From assembly GCF_018968705.1 (NCBI RefSeq), contig NZ_CP076668.1, positions 4,661,001 to 4,725,000 of the forward strand: DNA of 64,000 nucleotides, given 5' to 3'. Position numbers and translations under genes: made by a program. The notes under the pieces were generated by a model. The model did not search any database. It was given only the letters and a program-made list of their open reading frames with translations, and was not told where the DNA came from. Position 1 is the stretch's first letter. Each line of letters starts with the position of its first letter. Positions 18,574-27,412 of this stretch are shown here, one piece after another. This DNA comes from Pseudomonas lijiangensis (GTDB lineage: Bacteria; Pseudomonadota; Gammaproteobacteria; Pseudomonadales; Pseudomonadaceae).

Positions 18574-18619
18574 TCGCGAATGAATTTGCTACACACCGTA
18601 GGAGCGAATTCATTCGCGA
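18574..18619. repeat. Pseudomonas REP palindrome
   Basis: TCGCGAATGAATTTGCT (18574-18590) and AGCGAATTCATTCGCGA (18603-18619) are inverted repeats with one mismatch. The right arm is preceded by GTAGG, the usual head of Pseudomonas REP elements (GTAGGAGCGAATTCATTCGCGA). It lies between fumarase and the convergent DUF6124-like gene. Confidence 0.85.
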
Positions 18620-18634
18620 AGAGGCAAACGCTAT

Positions 18635-18865
18635 CTACAGACAGGCGATCGAACGATCCACCATGGCCTTGGCCATTTCCGCCAGATGCAACACCGAGAA
18701 GGCCAGATCACGGCCTCGGCCCTGAGCGCTATCGCCGGACTCATATGCAGTGGTGATGATGCAGCGCAGCAGATCGGAAGCGTAATTGAGCGCGTCTTCC
18801 TGCTTCACGGCTTCGTTGACGATAAACAGTGTGGTGGGTGGGTCGGGGATGACTTTATCGAGCAT
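18635..18865 (-). CDS. DUF6124/DUF3077-type small protein
   Basis: A 76-residue protein opening LDKVIPDPPTTLFIVNEAVK, with a helical body (ALNYASDLLRCIITTAYESG and LAFSVLHLAEMAKAMVDRSI). Pseudomonads carry many paralogues of this small cytoplasmic family; their function is not known. The start is ATG 18865, which has GGAG eight bases upstream; the open frame reaches 18916 without a ribosome-binding site there. It is preceded by a long, strongly structured leader (18866-19085). Confidence 0.72.
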   Translation of the reverse strand: MLDKVIPDPPTTLFIVNEAVKQEDALNYASDLLRCIITTAYESGDSAQGRGRDLAFSVLHLAEMAKAMVDRSIACL

Positions 18866-19085
18866 TCTTGCAACTCCAGGCTTGTTAAAGGAGCCGCCCC
18901 TTATCGCTACCAACAATCAGGGTGGCGGCCGTACGCAAGTTGGTAGACCGGCAGCCTGGCGAACCGGTGCGTCCGAGGACGCCGAGCGCACGGCCACCAT
19001 AAACACAGGCCGTAAAAACGCGCCCCGTAGAAGGTGGCGCATTGCGCCGGGCTAGCTCAGGTCTACCAAACCTGATCGCTGATTT
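18866..19085 (-). promoter_or_regulatory. Structured 5' leader of the DUF6124-like gene
   Basis: The 220 bp upstream of the small gene are rich in exact inverted repeats. A 10-bp closing stem joins TTGGTAGACC (18940-18949) to GGTCTACCAA (19060-19069). Inside lie GCGTCC/GGACGC around 18969-18982 and GGCGCA/TGCGCC around 19035-19047. GGTGGCGGCCGT near 18921-18932 can alternatively pair with ACGGCCACC near 18990, which would compete with the closing stem. From memory, similar leader sequences precede other genes of this family in pseudomonads. I infer an attenuator or RNA-based control, or a small RNA sharing this locus; no Rfam family is claimed. Confidence 0.5.
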
Positions 19086-19288
19086 TGCAGCGACCGGGGC
19101 AGCCTAGAGTCCTGAATGACAAGGCGCAAGAGGTTGGGATTTTCTCGGAAATGTCCTTCAAGGGAAAGAGAGGCATCCTGCCATTTAGGGCAAAAACCTG
19201 AATAACCGATGTATCAGTAAAAGCACATCTCCATAAAAGATCGGACTCTTATCGCTAATCAGGATATGCCTCTTAAAAAACGTAACCC

Positions 19289-19319
19289 TATGTTTTTAAT
19301 TATAAAAATCAAAAACATA
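19289..19319. repeat. A+T-rich palindrome upstream of the Tc operon
   Basis: TATGTTTTT (19289-19297) and AAAAACATA (19311-19319) are a perfect 9-bp inverted repeat with a 13-bp A+T-only centre apart from one C. It ends 5 bp before the conserved 26-bp element and 80 bp before the first Tc gene. A regulator or xenogeneic silencer site is possible. The rest of the interval 19086-19288 shows no gene. Confidence 0.5.
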
Positions 19320-19323
19320 TGGC

Positions 19324-19349
19324 CCACTGTCATTTCTGTCAGATGACAA
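19324..19349 (+). promoter_or_regulatory. Conserved 26-bp element, copy 3 (Tc operon)
   Basis: CCACTGTCATTTCT followed by GTCAGATGACAA differs from the delta-60 copies at three of 26 positions. Here the palindromic ends are longer (TGTCAT and ATGACA). It lies 49 bp before the Tc operon start, close enough to overlap the core promoter. Confidence 0.6.
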
Positions 19350-19398
19350 AAACCTGATCCTGAAAAAAGCTGTCAGTTATCCAGCAGGGAGCACTGAC

Positions 19399-22300
19399 AT
19401 GACCGACCAACCCTTTTCTCTATTACGAAACCTCGCCAAGGCCGAAGCATCCACCACAGAACGCACCGATGGCAAAGTGGCTTTTGTCAGTGCCTTGCAA
19501 GAGATGGGGATTACCTCGGTATTCGATATCGTGCGCCGCTCCAAACCGGCCTTCGTGCGTGAACTGGCCAGGTTGAGCGATGCCAACGGTGAACTGGCGT
19601 ATGAAAACGCCCGTTGCTACGCCACACAGATCGTGCGGCTGTACCGCAACCAACTGGTTTCGTCCGGGCGTACACAGACCATCACCAGCCGCACCGGTGT
19701 TCGCTCGCTGGTGGATATCGGCCCCAGCTTTCCCAACCTGTTCAAGGAGAACTGGGACCTGTTTTGCAAGGTAGGTGCGATTGAGGCCAAGGACTCACCG
19801 GCGGCGTATCTCACATCCCTGTACAGATTTGCCCTGGAAGAGCTGGAGAACAGCACTCCGGAAACGAACCGTATCAAACTTGATGACCGCCGCCCTGACC
19901 TGAAAGACCTGTTGATCGACCACCAAAACACCTTCACACCGGTGCCTACGCTACAGATCGTCAATCAGGTGCTGACCAAAGCCATCGATGCCTATGTCGA
20001 CACCGTCGAGGGAGACAAGGACAAGACCATTTATCAATTGGTGGCGGAAAAGAAACACCCCTTTCTGTTCCCGTACAACTTTCACCATCAACAGATCACC
20101 CTGGGCCTTGGGGGTAAGAAGCCGAGGCTGGGCGAGCTGAGTTACCGTGTCAGCCTTGAGGTCCCTGCCACTACAGCAGGGACCAGCGCCTATGGAGCAC
20201 TGCAACACAACAGCGCCATTGCCCAGGTGATGATGAGCGGGTTCAGCCCCGAGCAACAGGCAATTGTGCTGGCCCCTGCCCTGCCACTGGAACCGCCGCC
20301 AGCCAACACCGCAGACGACGTGCAGGATGATCAGGAAGACCTGCTGACCATCACCCGTTTTTTCAAAACCCATTACGGTGTCAGTTATATCCAGGGGGCG
20401 GCCAACGCTCTGGATTCGCTCAAGGTGTTCATCGAGAAAACCGGCCTGAACAGTGATGAGGTCGAAGCCGTATTGGCTGTGCACAACCATGCCCCCTATG
20501 GATCACCCAATGTCCTGTCGGCAGGGCACAACGCCATCGAGCCTCAGGCAAGCGCTGTCAAATACGGTGCCTGTTATGTCAATGGTCCGTCTGATCAGCA
20601 ACCGCTGGGTTTGAGCAGAGACGACAAGGGCAATACACGACTGATCAACACCAGCGTGGACCGCTTCGACCGCCTGCAACGCATGATCCGCCTGCAACGC
20701 TGGATGGACATTCCCTTTGCAGAACTGGATACGCTGATCATGGCGGTGATTCGGTCGGAGGGAGCCGAAAATACTGCTGCCGTATTGACGCAAAACGTCT
20801 TGCGGACCCTTGGTACCTATCGTTACCTGCGCAGCCGCTACACCCTCGAGCCAGAAGAGTTTGCCGCGTTCCTCCATGGACTGAGCGCTTATGCCAATGA
20901 CGGACATTTGCCGATGTTCGACAAGGTCTTCAATAACCCGTCGTTGTTCGACACGCCCCTGGTGCTCAATGGCTCAAGGTTTTATCTCAACAGTACAGAT
21001 AGCAATAACAACAGAACGCTTGCCCAGATATGCGCTGGTCTGCAATTACCCCTGACTCAGGATGATCTGTGGCCAATAGCGATGGATACTCGCGATCTTA
21101 TCGGTGCTGCTCCGCAAGATCTTATACGCAATTCCAGCATGATCTCTTCAATGTACCGCCAGACCCGCATCGCCTCGATGTTCGGGCTGGCAGCCAAGGA
21201 CAGTCGAGCGCTGGTTGACCTGCTGGGCGGTGAGTCGTACCGGAAAAAAGTCGTGACCGGCAAGCTACGCGCAGCGGCTGACGATACAAACGTGGAACCT
21301 GACATTCTCGATATTCTGATGCAACTGGACTGGGCCGTGACCTGGCTCAAGGACACCGGGCGCGATGTAGCGACCCTGCGCCGTCAACTGGGCATCGACA
21401 GTACGCAAGCGGCCATACCGCAGAGCCTGATCGATCAACTCAACCAGTTGGCTACAGAAACCCGTGATGCCGCATTGACTGCTGCAAAGCTTGATCTGCT
21501 GAACCTGCCTGCCAAGGACAATGCCGGCACGGCCATTGATTGGTCAGGCAACGTACTGAAAACATTGATTGACGCAAGCGGACTGGTCATGGCCCAGGCA
21601 TTGAGTCTGCTTGACGACCAGACGTTGGTCATTGCCGCTGCGCTGGAAGCGAAACTAAAGCCCATCAACCTGGAAGAGTCAGAAAAAGCCGAGGTGACCA
21701 CGCGGTTGCTTGAGTTCATTCTCAAGGGCTATTTCGTCCAGCACCGCCTGATGGAAGGCTTGCTGCAAACCAACGCTGGCCTGCCGCTGGACCGCAGCGA
21801 AACCGTCATGCGCTGGGCAGGCAGCAGCGCCGACACGTTTCTGGGTCAGTTGTTGAGCGCCACCGCTGACGCGCCATTGAGCCTGCCATTGAGTGCGCCC
21901 GGCCTGGCGGTGATCGACGCCCTCATGACCCTGGTGCGCTACGCAGAGGCCAATCAACAACTGGGGCTAAGCGCTCAGGCGTTGCGTACTTTTCTGGTTT
22001 ATCCCCAATGGCTGCACGCCACTCTCAAGACACCACTGGAGCTGTCGCCCACAAGCTTCTATCTGCTGGATCGCTATCGTGACTGGCGCGATAGCGGTGG
22101 ACACCCTGAAACAGCGCTGCTCGGTTATTTAAGTCGAGCCAATGGTCTGGAAACAGCCAGGGCGAGCGAGCTGGCGCAACTGTGCGCCAACCTCCTGGCT
22201 GCGCTCTCTGGCTGGAGCGCTTCCGAGGTTCTGACTGCCAGTGCGTTCCTGACCGCTCATGGAGGTATTGCCATCTCCATGCACGAAGTGGACTGGATCA

Positions 22301-22434
22301 ACCGGATGCACAGCACCAATGCGCTGACCGGGCTGGCAGCCAACCAGATTCTCAACGCCACGGACCTCACCTCTGATAGCGAACCTGAACTCTGGAAAAA
22401 CGTCGGCATAGCCGTCATGGCGGCCAACCGCTGA
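19399..22434 (+). CDS. Tc toxin TcA subunit, N-terminal half (TccA-like, VRP1 family)
   Basis: A 1011-residue protein matching the N-terminal half of TcA, the pentameric receptor-binding and pore-forming part of Tc toxins. The opening region (VAFVSALQEMGITSVFDIVR, then the YATQIVRLYRNQL stretch and FPNLFKENWDLFCKVGAIEA around residues 112-131) is the Salmonella virulence plasmid A (VRP1) domain. The rest is the helical shell region. Its length is close to that of Photorhabdus TccA (about 965 residues, from memory), so TcA is naturally split here. The start is ATG 19399 with AGGGAG seven bases upstream. No signal peptide is present, as is normal for Tc proteins. It is the first gene of a nine-product-sized co-directional run and is followed by two TccB-like genes. 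Confidence 0.9.
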   Translation: MTDQPFSLLRNLAKAEASTTERTDGKVAFVSALQEMGITSVFDIVRRSKPAFVRELARLSDANGELAYENARCYATQIVRLYRNQLVSSGRTQTITSRTGVRSLVDIGPSFPNLFKENWDLFCKVGAIEAKDSPAAYLTSLYRFALEELENSTPETNRIKLDDRRPDLKDLLIDHQNTFTPVPTLQIVNQVLTKAIDAYVDTVEGDKDKTIYQLVAEKKHPFLFPYNFHHQQITLGLGGKKPRLGELSYRVSLEVPATTAGTSAYGALQHNSAIAQVMMSGFSPEQQAIVLAPALPLEPPPANTADDVQDDQEDLLTITRFFKTHYGVSYIQGAANALDSLKVFIEKTGLNSDEVEAVLAVHNHAPYGSPNVLSAGHNAIEPQASAVKYGACYVNGPSDQQPLGLSRDDKGNTRLINTSVDRFDRLQRMIRLQRWMDIPFAELDTLIMAVIRSEGAENTAAVLTQNVLRTLGTYRYLRSRYTLEPEEFAAFLHGLSAYANDGHLPMFDKVFNNPSLFDTPLVLNGSRFYLNSTDSNNNRTLAQICAGLQLPLTQDDLWPIAMDTRDLIGAAPQDLIRNSSMISSMYRQTRIASMFGLAAKDSRALVDLLGGESYRKKVVTGKLRAAADDTNVEPDILDILMQLDWAVTWLKDTGRDVATLRRQLGIDSTQAAIPQSLIDQLNQLATETRDAALTAAKLDLLNLPAKDNAGTAIDWSGNVLKTLIDASGLVMAQALSLLDDQTLVIAAALEAKLKPINLEESEKAEVTTRLLEFILKGYFVQHRLMEGLLQTNAGLPLDRSETVMRWAGSSADTFLGQLLSATADAPLSLPLSAPGLAVIDALMTLVRYAEANQQLGLSAQALRTFLVYPQWLHATLKTPLELSPTSFYLLDRYRDWRDSGGHPETALLGYLSRANGLETARASELAQLCANLLAALSGWSASEVLTASAFLTAHGGIAISMHEVDWINRMHSTNALTGLAANQILNATDLTSDSEPELWKNVGIAVMAANR

Positions 22435-22481
22435 ACACTGAACGAATGGATTTCTATTAATTGCCAGGGAAGCTGCACATT

Positions 22482-25400
22482 ATGTCTCGCTCCATTGAAA
22501 GCCAGCTCAACGAATCCTTTCGGGATGCACTGGTGACTTATTACCTCGGCGAAGTGGTCCCCAACTCCCCTTTATTGAGGAGCCTTGGCCTGGATCAACG
22601 CCTGAAAAACGCCAACGATTTGTATGAGTTCTTCCTGATCGACAATCAGGTGATCAACGAAGTCGAAACCAGTTACGTCGCCTCGGCCATCGGCAGTGTT
22701 CAGCAGTTCATCAACGGTGCGCTGATGGGCATGGAGCCGGGCTACAACCTGCTGCGGCCCACCGAAGCAAACTTCGTCGAATGGCGCGAGCGCAGCAGCC
22801 AGTACCCGATCTGGGCCGCCAACATGCAGTTGGCGCTCTACCCGGAAACCTTCATTTCCCCGGCACTGCGGATGAAGAAATCCGGTTACTTTGAAAATCT
22901 GGAAAACGATATCAACCAGAACAAGATCAGTATCGACACCACCCAAGAGGCCGTGAAGTCCTACCTGGCCAGTTTCGAGGAAGTGGCGAACCTGACCGTT
23001 ATCAATGGCTATATCGACACGGAGCGTTTTGCTGAGGGCAAGTATTACTTTATTGGCAAGTCTCGCGCCGAGAATATCTATTACTGGCGCATGGTCGATA
23101 TGAACGAGCGCGCTTATAAGGAAGGTACCGAGGGACCGAAATACGATAATCCTACACCCGGTGCCTGGTCGGACTGGAAGCGTGCAGAAATCGGGGTCAA
23201 CGCCAATACGATTGAGCGCACGCTGCGGCCGGTGTTTTTCAACAACCGGCTGTTCGTGACCTGGGTGGATATGATCCCTGTCTCCGAAGAGATTGAAGTT
23301 TCTCTGCCCACAGGCAGTATCAAGCCCAACCCCGATGGCAGCATCCCCATTACCCCGGCCCCGCCACCGACCACCACGCCCAAGGTGCGTCTGCTCTTCA
23401 ATATCTCGTACAAGAAATATGACGACTCCTGGAGCGCACCGCTGATTTACATGGATGTCACGTCACTCAAGACTTTTACCCGGGCAGGCAAGACGGTCAA
23501 CCTTGAAAACGACCTGAACAGCATCGCCGTGTTTGACGTTTCGGCTTCCCCGGAATCACTGTTTATCGCCCTCTATGCAGGGGAAAAGCTGGTCAGTGGC
23601 GATACGGACGGGTCTACTTCGGATTATGCCCTGCTGCACACCGCGTTTATTGACAAGAACTTCAATAAGGAAAGGTCGTTCCCCCAAAAGGGTTATGTAG
23701 AAGAAAATTACAATGGAGCAGATGCCGAGCCTAATGAAAGTCGTATTCGTAAAACCTGCTGGGCGCTGGCACTCAAAAACAAAGGAAACTTTCAGTTCAC
23801 CTGGAGTGTTCACATTGGCTTAAAGCCCATTATTACCAAACCCGCACTTCCCGGGTCTGCCGACTGGGACTACAACGGTTGGCAGTCCAGGATACGGGCG
23901 ATGGAAGATCCGGCTATCCAACAGCCGACTCTTGACCACGCCAGCTCTACGATACGCTTAACATCCGATATCAATGCCGACATCATCCCGGAAAGCGGTG
24001 ATAGTGATCCTGAACCGATGACCATTGATATAACTTTTTCCGACAGAGAGGGCCCCTTCATTCACTTACACCTGTTAGTAGGCCCAAAAGAAGGCGTTTA
24101 CAACAAACTATTGCAAGGCTCACTCATTACCTTTCTGCCACCAGACATCGAACCTACAGTATTAGCTTTCCAATTCTCTGCTTATAAAAGCCATGATATC
24201 CGACTGCCTATAGAATTAATCGATTTCATAAGAAACAAAAATCACCTACCTTACGTATTCGGTCAGGAATCAAAAACGATCGATGCTACAGACGGCTATA
24301 TAAATCATTACCTTACCCGTTTAGTCAGGGGTGAGACAATTTATGACATAAATGATATCAAGGCAGGGATTATTACGATGGAACTCCTAATCCCCCTCCC
24401 ACTCAACGTAACCATTGAAGCATCTAATACAAACCCTGAAATTACGCTCCACCAGTACATGAGCCACCCTCAAAACATGGCCCTGCCTTATGGCCCTCAA
24501 AGAAACATCACTAAAACGCAAGACCAAGAAAGTTTGTTCACACCCACTCCCCAATCCATAGTCATCCCCTTTAATAAAGCAACCCTACTGCCAACATTAC
24601 CCGCCACTTTTATGGAGGGTTCAAAAAAGTTCTACATTACCCACGGCGTCGGGATTAAAACTAAAAAAGACCAGGAATGGATTGGCTCCGCCATCAAATC
24701 CACCGAAATAGAACTCACCTGGGAATCCGAAGGCGGCGTCGACCCCATCGCCCCCAAAATCAACAAACGCACCGACCCACTGCTGGGCATTGCCGAATAC
24801 ATCGACTTCGCCGACTCAAGCATCAAATTCAGCGACGGCTCGACTGACGACAAGCGCGACCCGATCCGCATGAACACCCTGTTTGCCCGCGAACTGATCA
24901 ACAAGGCCAATATCGCCCTGGAAGCGCTGTTGTCCTGGGGAACACAACAGCTACCGGAACCGGCGATTGGCGAAGAAACCGAACCCAGCAAGATGGACTT
25001 CAAAGGGGCCAACGGCCTGTACTTCTGGGAGTTGTTCCTGCATCTGCCGTTCATGATTTCCTACCGCCTGAATCTGGAGCAGCGCTTCAACGAAGCCGAA
25101 TTCTGGCTGGGGTTCATCTTCGATCCGGGGCGCAAGGAAAACGCCAACACTGGCGCCCCCGATTACTGGAACGTAAGACCGTTGACCGAGCTGCCGGACC
25201 CCGACTATTTCATGCGCGCCCCCATCGACCCCGACGGCATCGCCGCCAGCGACCCGGTCCGTTATCAGAAGGCCGTGTATTTCCACTACATCAAGAACCT
25301 CGTCGACCGTGGCGACATGGCCTATCGGCAAGTGACACCCGACAGCCTCGGCGAAGCCAAGCTGTGGTACGTGCGCATCCTCGATCTGCTCGGCCCGCGC

Positions 25401-27338
25401 CCCGATGCCGTGATCACCAGCCAGTGGACACCGATCAAACTGGCGGATCTGGCCGGAGCCAGTAACCCTGGCCTGCGCGCGTTCGAGACGCAACTGATCC
25501 AACAGGAGCAGCAGGTACGCGCCAGCGCGGTGGCCAATGAAGGCAAGGCAGTGATCCGTTTCACTCAGCCGTCGTTGCGCCTGAGTACCTTCGGCAGCGA
25601 CCCGACACTGGTCGAGGAAGACAACGGCCACTTTATCGTGCCCATGAATGCCGAGCTGACCAAATACTGGGACATGGTCGAATCACGCCTCTACAACCTG
25701 CGCCATAACCTGAGCCTGGATGGCAAGCCCTTGTCGCTGCCGCTGTTCGCCGCGCCACTGGACCCACGCGCTCTGCTCGCCGCCTACGCCAATGGGGCGA
25801 CCGAAGGCGGCGCGGGCAGCCTGCTGGCCCAGGAAACACCGCACTACCGCTATGCGGTGATGTTCAACCGGGCGAGTGCCGCAGTGGATAACCTGATCCA
25901 GTTCGGCAATACCCTGCTATCGATCATCGAGCGCAAGGAACAGGGGCAACTGATGGAGTTGCAACAGCAGCAGGTGTGGGAATACGCGCAGTTCGCCATC
26001 GATTTGCAACTGGAAGCTCAAAAAGTCGAAATCGAAGCGCGCAAGGCGCTTGAAGCCAGCAAAGCGATAGCCGATGCCCGGGCCAGTTTCTACAGCAGGC
26101 TGGCGGAGGAGAATGTCACAGGGACAGAGATCACTGCAGCTGCAGCCCATATGAGTGCCAAGGTGTTCACCGGTGTGGCGGCCATCTCGTCATCGGCCGC
26201 CGCAGCGATGAAAGTAACTCCCAACCACGCTGGCGCTCATGCAGGCGTGATTGGCGGGATGGCGGTCGGAGCAGCCGCAGGCGCCGCTGCAGGGGGGTTT
26301 GAAATTGAGGGTATCCCCGAGATGGTCGCCATCGGCGCGCAAGCTATCGCCACACTCGAAGAGAGTGTCGGCGATGCTCTGGAAAAGGTGGAAATGTTAC
26401 GCCGCCGCCAGCAGGAGTGGATCAATGCGTACGAACAGGCCCAGCTGGAATCCGAACAGATCGTGGCGCAACTGGCCGTGCATGACGCCCAGACTCGCGT
26501 CACCGCCTTGCAACTGCGTCAGGCTCAGGAAGCCAGGCAACAGGCCGAGGTCGTTTATGCATTTCTCAACAAACGCTTTACCAACAGCCAGCTTTACCAA
26601 TGGCTCAACGGCCAGTTCTCGACGTTCTACTATCAGGCCTACGATGCGACGTTCTCCCTATGCCTCGCCGCACAAGCCTGCTGGCAATACGAAATTGCCG
26701 ATTATTCAGCGAGTTTCATTCAGCCCGCCGCCTGGAAAGACACCTGGCGAGGCCTGACAGCCGGCGAATCGCTGAAGCTGGACCTGCTACGCATGGATGC
26801 GGCTTATCTGGCGCGCAACGATCGCAAGCTGGAGATCGTCAAGACGGTATCGGTGAGGCAATTGCCCATCTCCACAGAAGAAGATCCCAGCATCAACAGG
26901 GGCTGGGATGCTGTGGTCGCTCGCCTGGCCGATGAGAGCATCGCCGAATTTGAAATCACCCAGGCGATGCTCGATGCCGACTACCCGGGCCACTACTTGC
27001 GCCGTATCAAGCGCGTGAGTGTGTCGCTGCCGGTGACGGTCGGCCCGTATCAGGACATCCGTGCCACCCTGACGCAAACCTATAACGCGGTGCAGATGAA
27101 CGGTCCGCAAGGCGCACCGAAAGAAAACATGCGCGCCAGCCAGCAGATCACCGTGTCGACCAGCGTCGACGACGACGGCCTGTTCGTTTTCAACTTCGAT
27201 GACGAGCGCTACCTGCCCTTTGAAGGTACGGGGGCGATTTCCCGTTGGGCCTTGAAGTTCAGTGCCAGCCAGGAGGACATGATCGCCTCGATCACCGACA
27301 TCATCGTTCACCTGCGCTATACCGCGAAAAGTGGCTGA
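22482..27338 (+). CDS. Tc toxin TcA subunit, C-terminal half, copy 1 (TccB-like)
   Basis: A 1618-residue protein corresponding to the C-terminal half of TcA: shell, receptor-binding and neuraminidase-like region, the alpha-helical channel, and the C-terminal TcB-binding domain (FNFDDERYLPFEGTGAISRW near the end). The helical stretch around residues 1160-1220 and 1275-1370 (KVEIEARKALEASKAIADAR, then AQLESEQIVAQLAVHDAQTR) forms the channel. Between them, residues about 1210-1273 are a Gly/Ala-rich hydrophobic hairpin, the expected membrane tip. I start at ATG 22482 (SRSIESQL); an in-frame TTG at 22461 gives seven more residues. Residues about 403-727 differ strongly from copy 2 and are lower in G+C, while the flanks are almost identical. 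Confidence 0.92.
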   Translation: MSRSIESQLNESFRDALVTYYLGEVVPNSPLLRSLGLDQRLKNANDLYEFFLIDNQVINEVETSYVASAIGSVQQFINGALMGMEPGYNLLRPTEANFVEWRERSSQYPIWAANMQLALYPETFISPALRMKKSGYFENLENDINQNKISIDTTQEAVKSYLASFEEVANLTVINGYIDTERFAEGKYYFIGKSRAENIYYWRMVDMNERAYKEGTEGPKYDNPTPGAWSDWKRAEIGVNANTIERTLRPVFFNNRLFVTWVDMIPVSEEIEVSLPTGSIKPNPDGSIPITPAPPPTTTPKVRLLFNISYKKYDDSWSAPLIYMDVTSLKTFTRAGKTVNLENDLNSIAVFDVSASPESLFIALYAGEKLVSGDTDGSTSDYALLHTAFIDKNFNKERSFPQKGYVEENYNGADAEPNESRIRKTCWALALKNKGNFQFTWSVHIGLKPIITKPALPGSADWDYNGWQSRIRAMEDPAIQQPTLDHASSTIRLTSDINADIIPESGDSDPEPMTIDITFSDREGPFIHLHLLVGPKEGVYNKLLQGSLITFLPPDIEPTVLAFQFSAYKSHDIRLPIELIDFIRNKNHLPYVFGQESKTIDATDGYINHYLTRLVRGETIYDINDIKAGIITMELLIPLPLNVTIEASNTNPEITLHQYMSHPQNMALPYGPQRNITKTQDQESLFTPTPQSIVIPFNKATLLPTLPATFMEGSKKFYITHGVGIKTKKDQEWIGSAIKSTEIELTWESEGGVDPIAPKINKRTDPLLGIAEYIDFADSSIKFSDGSTDDKRDPIRMNTLFARELINKANIALEALLSWGTQQLPEPAIGEETEPSKMDFKGANGLYFWELFLHLPFMISYRLNLEQRFNEAEFWLGFIFDPGRKENANTGAPDYWNVRPLTELPDPDYFMRAPIDPDGIAASDPVRYQKAVYFHYIKNLVDRGDMAYRQVTPDSLGEAKLWYVRILDLLGPRPDAVITSQWTPIKLADLAGASNPGLRAFETQLIQQEQQVRASAVANEGKAVIRFTQPSLRLSTFGSDPTLVEEDNGHFIVPMNAELTKYWDMVESRLYNLRHNLSLDGKPLSLPLFAAPLDPRALLAAYANGATEGGAGSLLAQETPHYRYAVMFNRASAAVDNLIQFGNTLLSIIERKEQGQLMELQQQQVWEYAQFAIDLQLEAQKVEIEARKALEASKAIADARASFYSRLAEENVTGTEITAAAAHMSAKVFTGVAAISSSAAAAMKVTPNHAGAHAGVIGGMAVGAAAGAAAGGFEIEGIPEMVAIGAQAIATLEESVGDALEKVEMLRRRQQEWINAYEQAQLESEQIVAQLAVHDAQTRVTALQLRQAQEARQQAEVVYAFLNKRFTNSQLYQWLNGQFSTFYYQAYDATFSLCLAAQACWQYEIADYSASFIQPAAWKDTWRGLTAGESLKLDLLRMDAAYLARNDRKLEIVKTVSVRQLPISTEEDPSINRGWDAVVARLADESIAEFEITQAMLDADYPGHYLRRIKRVSVSLPVTVGPYQDIRATLTQTYNAVQMNGPQGAPKENMRASQQITVSTSVDDDGLFVFNFDDERYLPFEGTGAISRWALKFSASQEDMIASITDIIVHLRYTAKSG

Positions 27339-27341
27339 CAG

Positions 27342-27412
27342 GGCGTCATGGGGATCAGCCGCTGAACACTGAACGAATGGATTTCTATTAATTGCCAGGG
27401 AAGCTGCACATT
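27342..27412 (+). repeat. Duplication junction carrying the end of the TccA-like gene
   Basis: The 54 bp at 27359-27412 repeat 22428-22481 almost exactly, and the preceding bases 27342-27365 resemble the last 24 bp of the TccA-like gene (22411-22434), with about five differences and an in-frame TGA. So the tandem duplication that produced the second TccB-like gene began inside the 3' end of the TccA-like gene. Confidence 0.82.

Noticed and set aside
17637..18596. A 319-codon minus-strand frame opposite fumarase
   Set aside because: Shadow of the fumarase codon pattern; no ribosome-binding site and no family resemblance.
18574..18619. The palindrome after fumarase as a terminator
   Set aside because: A true terminator with a T run already lies at 18530-18557; this one has the head and spacing of a REP element and no T run.
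22400..22500. The split between TccA-like and TccB-like genes as a frameshift in a single TcA gene
   Set aside because: Each gene has its own start region, the spacer is duplicated in front of the second TccB-like gene, and split TcA pairs of similar size are known.
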